Shown here one piece after another: positions 61,414 to 64,000 of a stretch of DNA of 64,000 nucleotides; the stretch's first letter is position 1; every line of letters begins with the position of its first letter. The stretch is taken from contig NZ_JABCQG010000004.1 of assembly GCF_015244565.1 (NCBI RefSeq), positions 124,001 to 188,000 on the forward strand, read 5' to 3'. A model generated the notes under the pieces. The model worked only from the letters and a program-made list of their open reading frames with translations. It was not told where the DNA came from and ran no database searches. Source of the DNA: Gluconobacter vitians. GTDB taxonomy: Bacteria; Pseudomonadota; Alphaproteobacteria; Acetobacterales; Acetobacteraceae. A program made the translations under genes and the position numbers.

Positions 61414-64000
61414 ATGCCCCAACGCCCGTCGCTCAGAAGCTCCCTTTTGTCCTGCGCAGCCCTGATGGGCTTCAGTCTCGGCATTGCTCAGGCCGAGCCG
61501 GGCTATCTGCGTGAACCCTCGATTTCCGGCCAGACCGTCCTGTTCAATGCCGAACAGTCCGTCTGGAGCGTCCCCCTCGCGGGCGGGCAGGCCCAGCGCC
61601 TGACAACCGTCCCGCAGGGGGCCAATGCCATTGATCCGCACCCCGTCATTTCCCCGGACGGCACCCAGACCGCATTTGCCGCCAATTTCGACGGTCCGAC
61701 CGAAATCTATGTCATGCCCCGCAGTGGCGGCACACCCCGGCGCCTGACATTCGAGAACGTTGCCCGCCTGAAGATCATCGGCTGGGACGCCCATGCCGGC
61801 ATCCTCTATGCTGCCCCCGCCGCCACGGGGCCATATTACACCCAGACCGTCACCGCCATTGATCCGAAGACCAGCGCAAAGCACGTCTTTCCGCTCTCCG
61901 GCGTCAATGATACTGCCCTCAGCCCGGACGGACGCTGGCTCTATGCGGTCCGCTTCGGCCTCGCCACGACCGGCGATCACATGCGCGCCTATCGCGGTGG
62001 CGCCCTGTCCCAGCTCTGGCGTTTCGATCTTCAGAACGGCAAGGAAGCCGAGCGCATCGGCACGCATGACGCCAACCTCATCCGCCCGATGCCCTGGCGC
62101 GACCGGCTGATTGTCATTTCCGACGAGAACGGCCGTTACAATCTGTGGAGCCTCGCCACGGACGGCACGGACGCAAAGCAGCTTACCCATTTCACGGATT
62201 ACAGCGTCCTCGAAGCCTCCATTTCCGGCGACCATATCGTGATGCGCAAGGGCGCGGACCTGTTCGATTTCAATCTGGCGAGCGGCGCGACCACCCCCAT
62301 CAAAGTGGACCTGACCTCCGACAACCTGCCCCGCAGCCCGTACTGGCTGGAAAAGCCCACGCGCTTCCTGACGGCCTCGGCCATTTCCCCCAAAGGTGAG
62401 ACCGCAGCCTTCACCATGCGCGGACATGTCGTTGTCGCAGGCGCTTCGCCGCGCCGCGTCGTCGTCCTCGCTACCCCGGACAATGTGCGCCTGCGCCTCG
62501 CCCAGATCACGCCGGACGGCAAATCCGTCATCGCCTTCAGCGACGTCAACGGCGATTCCGCCCTGTGGCACTTTGCAGCGGATGGCAGTGGCAAGGGCGA
62601 AGCCATCAGCCAGCCGTCACCGACTGAACCCGTGATCCTTTCGCTTTCGCCGGACGGAAAATACGCAGCCCATACCGATCTTCTGGGCCGGCTGTGGCTG
62701 ACGGACCTCTCCACGAAGGCCGACAAGCTCGTCGATAACGCCACACAAGACGGCACCAACGTCTTCGACTCCCTGTCATGGTCCTCGGACGGCCATGTTC
62801 TGGCTTTCGTGCGCACCCGTGGTGCAAACCTGCGTCGTCAGATCGCACTCTACGTTCCCGCCACCGGCCAGACGAACTGGGTCACGGACGGGCGCTACGA
62901 ATCCTATACGCCGAGCTTCTCTCCGGACGGGAAATGGCTGTGGTTCCTTTCAGACCGCACCTTCTCGCTGTCCAATGGTTCACCCTGGGGTGACCGCAAT
63001 ATCGGCCCGGCCTTCCCGAAACGGACCGGCATTTATGCCCTGGCCCTTCAGGCTGGCGAACGCTTCCCGTTCCAGCCCGCCACCGAGCTGGACACGGCGG
63101 ACAAAAAGCCTGACGCCGACAAAAAGGATGCCAAGAAGAAGGATACAGACAAAAAGAAGCCCCTTCCCGCCATCGAATGGGCTGGCCTTACAATGCGTCT
63201 GTATCAGGCTCCGGTTCCGGCCGGGGACTATAGTGGTCTTGGCGTCTCTGACGACTATCTGTTCACCATCGACAGCTCCGGTTCAGGCGATGGTCCGGGC
63301 GATCTGAAGTCGATCCATATCGACAATAACGAACACAAGATCGAAACCTACGCCGCGAAGATATCGGATTTCGACATCACGCCCGACGGCAAGACCCTGT
63401 TGACCCTCAGCCGCAAGGGAAAGAACGCTCCTGACCTGCTCCTGACGCCGGCAGGCGAAAAGCAGCCCAAGGAACTGGCCGGCAAGAAGATCGAACTCGA
63501 CCATCTGCGCCTGCGGATCGACCCCGGACAGGAGTGGTCGGACGAATTCGTGGATGCCTGGCGTCTGCACCGCGATCATTACTATGACCGCGACCTGCAC
63601 GGCGTGGACTGGAAAGCCGTGCGCGCCCATTTCGCGCCCTTCGTGGATCGTCTCGGGGACCGTGCGGATCTCGACGATCTGCTCGGCCAGATGGTGGCGG
63701 AAATCGGCGCCATGCACTCGCAGCTCCACGCGCCCACGACCGTCGATCAACCAGCCTCCAGCCTCATCGCGGGTCTTGGCGCGCATCTGACGCATGAGGA
63801 TAACGGCTTTCGCATCGACCACATCTATCAGGGCGACCGCGACCTCCCGGACCAGCAGTCCCCACTCGCCGCCCCCGGCGTGGACGCCCGTGATGGAGAC
63901 CTGATCGTCGCCGTCAACGGACAGCCCACGGCCGGACAGCCCGATCTGGGTTCGCTCCTTGCCGATCAGGCCGGAAAGCAGGTTCTCCTGACGCTCTCGC
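61414..64000 (+). CDS. Tricorn-type S41 peptidase (3' end cut off by the window)
   Basis: At least 862 residues are in the window. A signal peptide (about 1-27, ending IAQAEP) is followed by two beta-propeller blocks (about 35-560) with repeated ISPDGT/LSPDGR/FSPDGK blades, a Lys/Asp-rich linker (about 559-585), more propeller strands, the helical C1 domain with the catalytic His in EIGAMHSQLH (His768), and a PDZ domain beginning near 800. The nucleophilic Ser and the rest of the active site would lie beyond the window. The family degrades peptides; the signal sequence suggests the periplasm. Starts 15 bases after an inverted repeat. Confidence 0.9.
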   Translation, partial: MPQRPSLRSSLLSCAALMGFSLGIAQAEPGYLREPSISGQTVLFNAEQSVWSVPLAGGQAQRLTTVPQGANAIDPHPVISPDGTQTAFAANFDGPTEIYVMPRSGGTPRRLTFENVARLKIIGWDAHAGILYAAPAATGPYYTQTVTAIDPKTSAKHVFPLSGVNDTALSPDGRWLYAVRFGLATTGDHMRAYRGGALSQLWRFDLQNGKEAERIGTHDANLIRPMPWRDRLIVISDENGRYNLWSLATDGTDAKQLTHFTDYSVLEASISGDHIVMRKGADLFDFNLASGATTPIKVDLTSDNLPRSPYWLEKPTRFLTASAISPKGETAAFTMRGHVVVAGASPRRVVVLATPDNVRLRLAQITPDGKSVIAFSDVNGDSALWHFAADGSGKGEAISQPSPTEPVILSLSPDGKYAAHTDLLGRLWLTDLSTKADKLVDNATQDGTNVFDSLSWSSDGHVLAFVRTRGANLRRQIALYVPATGQTNWVTDGRYESYTPSFSPDGKWLWFLSDRTFSLSNGSPWGDRNIGPAFPKRTGIYALALQAGERFPFQPATELDTADKKPDADKKDAKKKDTDKKKPLPAIEWAGLTMRLYQAPVPAGDYSGLGVSDDYLFTIDSSGSGDGPGDLKSIHIDNNEHKIETYAAKISDFDITPDGKTLLTLSRKGKNAPDLLLTPAGEKQPKELAGKKIELDHLRLRIDPGQEWSDEFVDAWRLHRDHYYDRDLHGVDWKAVRAHFAPFVDRLGDRADLDDLLGQMVAEIGAMHSQLHAPTTVDQPASSLIAGLGAHLTHEDNGFRIDHIYQGDRDLPDQQSPLAAPGVDARDGDLIVAVNGQPTAGQPDLGSLLADQAGKQVLLTLS

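Overview
This window looks like chromosomal DNA of an acetic acid bacterium, most likely Gluconobacter or a near relative in the Acetobacteraceae. The evidence is the high-GC, densely packed coding sequence; an aldo/keto reductase that matches, from memory, the G. oxydans glycerol dehydrogenase-type enzyme AKR11B4; a tricorn-type peptidase; and an alphaproteobacterial rimP-nusA-ylxR-infB-rbfA-truB-rpsO-pnp block. I saw no tRNA, rRNA, CRISPR array, phage gene or insertion sequence. Both ends cut through genes.

Layout. 1-9.7 kb: a GAF/PAS signalling protein (cut), a His-rich aquaporin-like channel, a WD40/CobW gene pair, an O-antigen ligase-like protein, an aldo/keto reductase, a glycosyltransferase and a c-di-GMP phosphodiesterase. 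10-25 kb: a surface-polysaccharide locus. It holds gmd and an rmd-like reductase (GDP-D-rhamnose type), a minus-strand operon with two large multidomain glycosyltransferases around a GDP-heptose activation pair (a fused HddC-GmhB and an HddA-like kinase), and three tandem family-4-like glycosyltransferases, two of which share a nearly identical 3' half. 25-44.7 kb: mostly housekeeping and accessory metabolism, with mtnA, a DUF2272 lipoprotein, a rhodanese, a cysteine synthase, an OmpR/EnvZ-type two-component pair, a second aldo/keto reductase, an RsmB-type methyltransferase, a YggS-type PLP protein, kup, hemW, a nucleoside hydrolase, DUF1489, a VOC protein, a Gly-rich lipoprotein, a FUSC transporter and a nitronate monooxygenase-like protein. 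44.7-54.4 kb: the translation/RNA operon on the minus strand. 54.6-57.5 kb: an uncharacterised three-gene cassette around a membrane-anchored ClpB-D2-like AAA+ ATPase. 57.5-64 kb: a polar amino-acid ABC transporter with a fused binding protein and permease, ccmA-ccmB, and the start of a tricorn-type peptidase.

How the genes work together. The polysaccharide locus supplies two GDP-sugars and several glycosyltransferases, and with the O-antigen ligase at 5 kb it suggests a rhamnose/heptose-containing surface glycan. The minus-strand operon from rimP to pnp couples ribosome maturation, transcription elongation, initiation and mRNA decay in the usual order, with a strong terminator after rbfA and a perfect hairpin between rpsO and pnp. 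The best candidate for an undescribed system is the AAA+ cassette at 54.6-57.5 kb: all three proteins carry N-terminal membrane segments, the genes are almost contiguous, and the ATPase lacks the N-domain, the D1 ring and any visible ClpP-binding loop.
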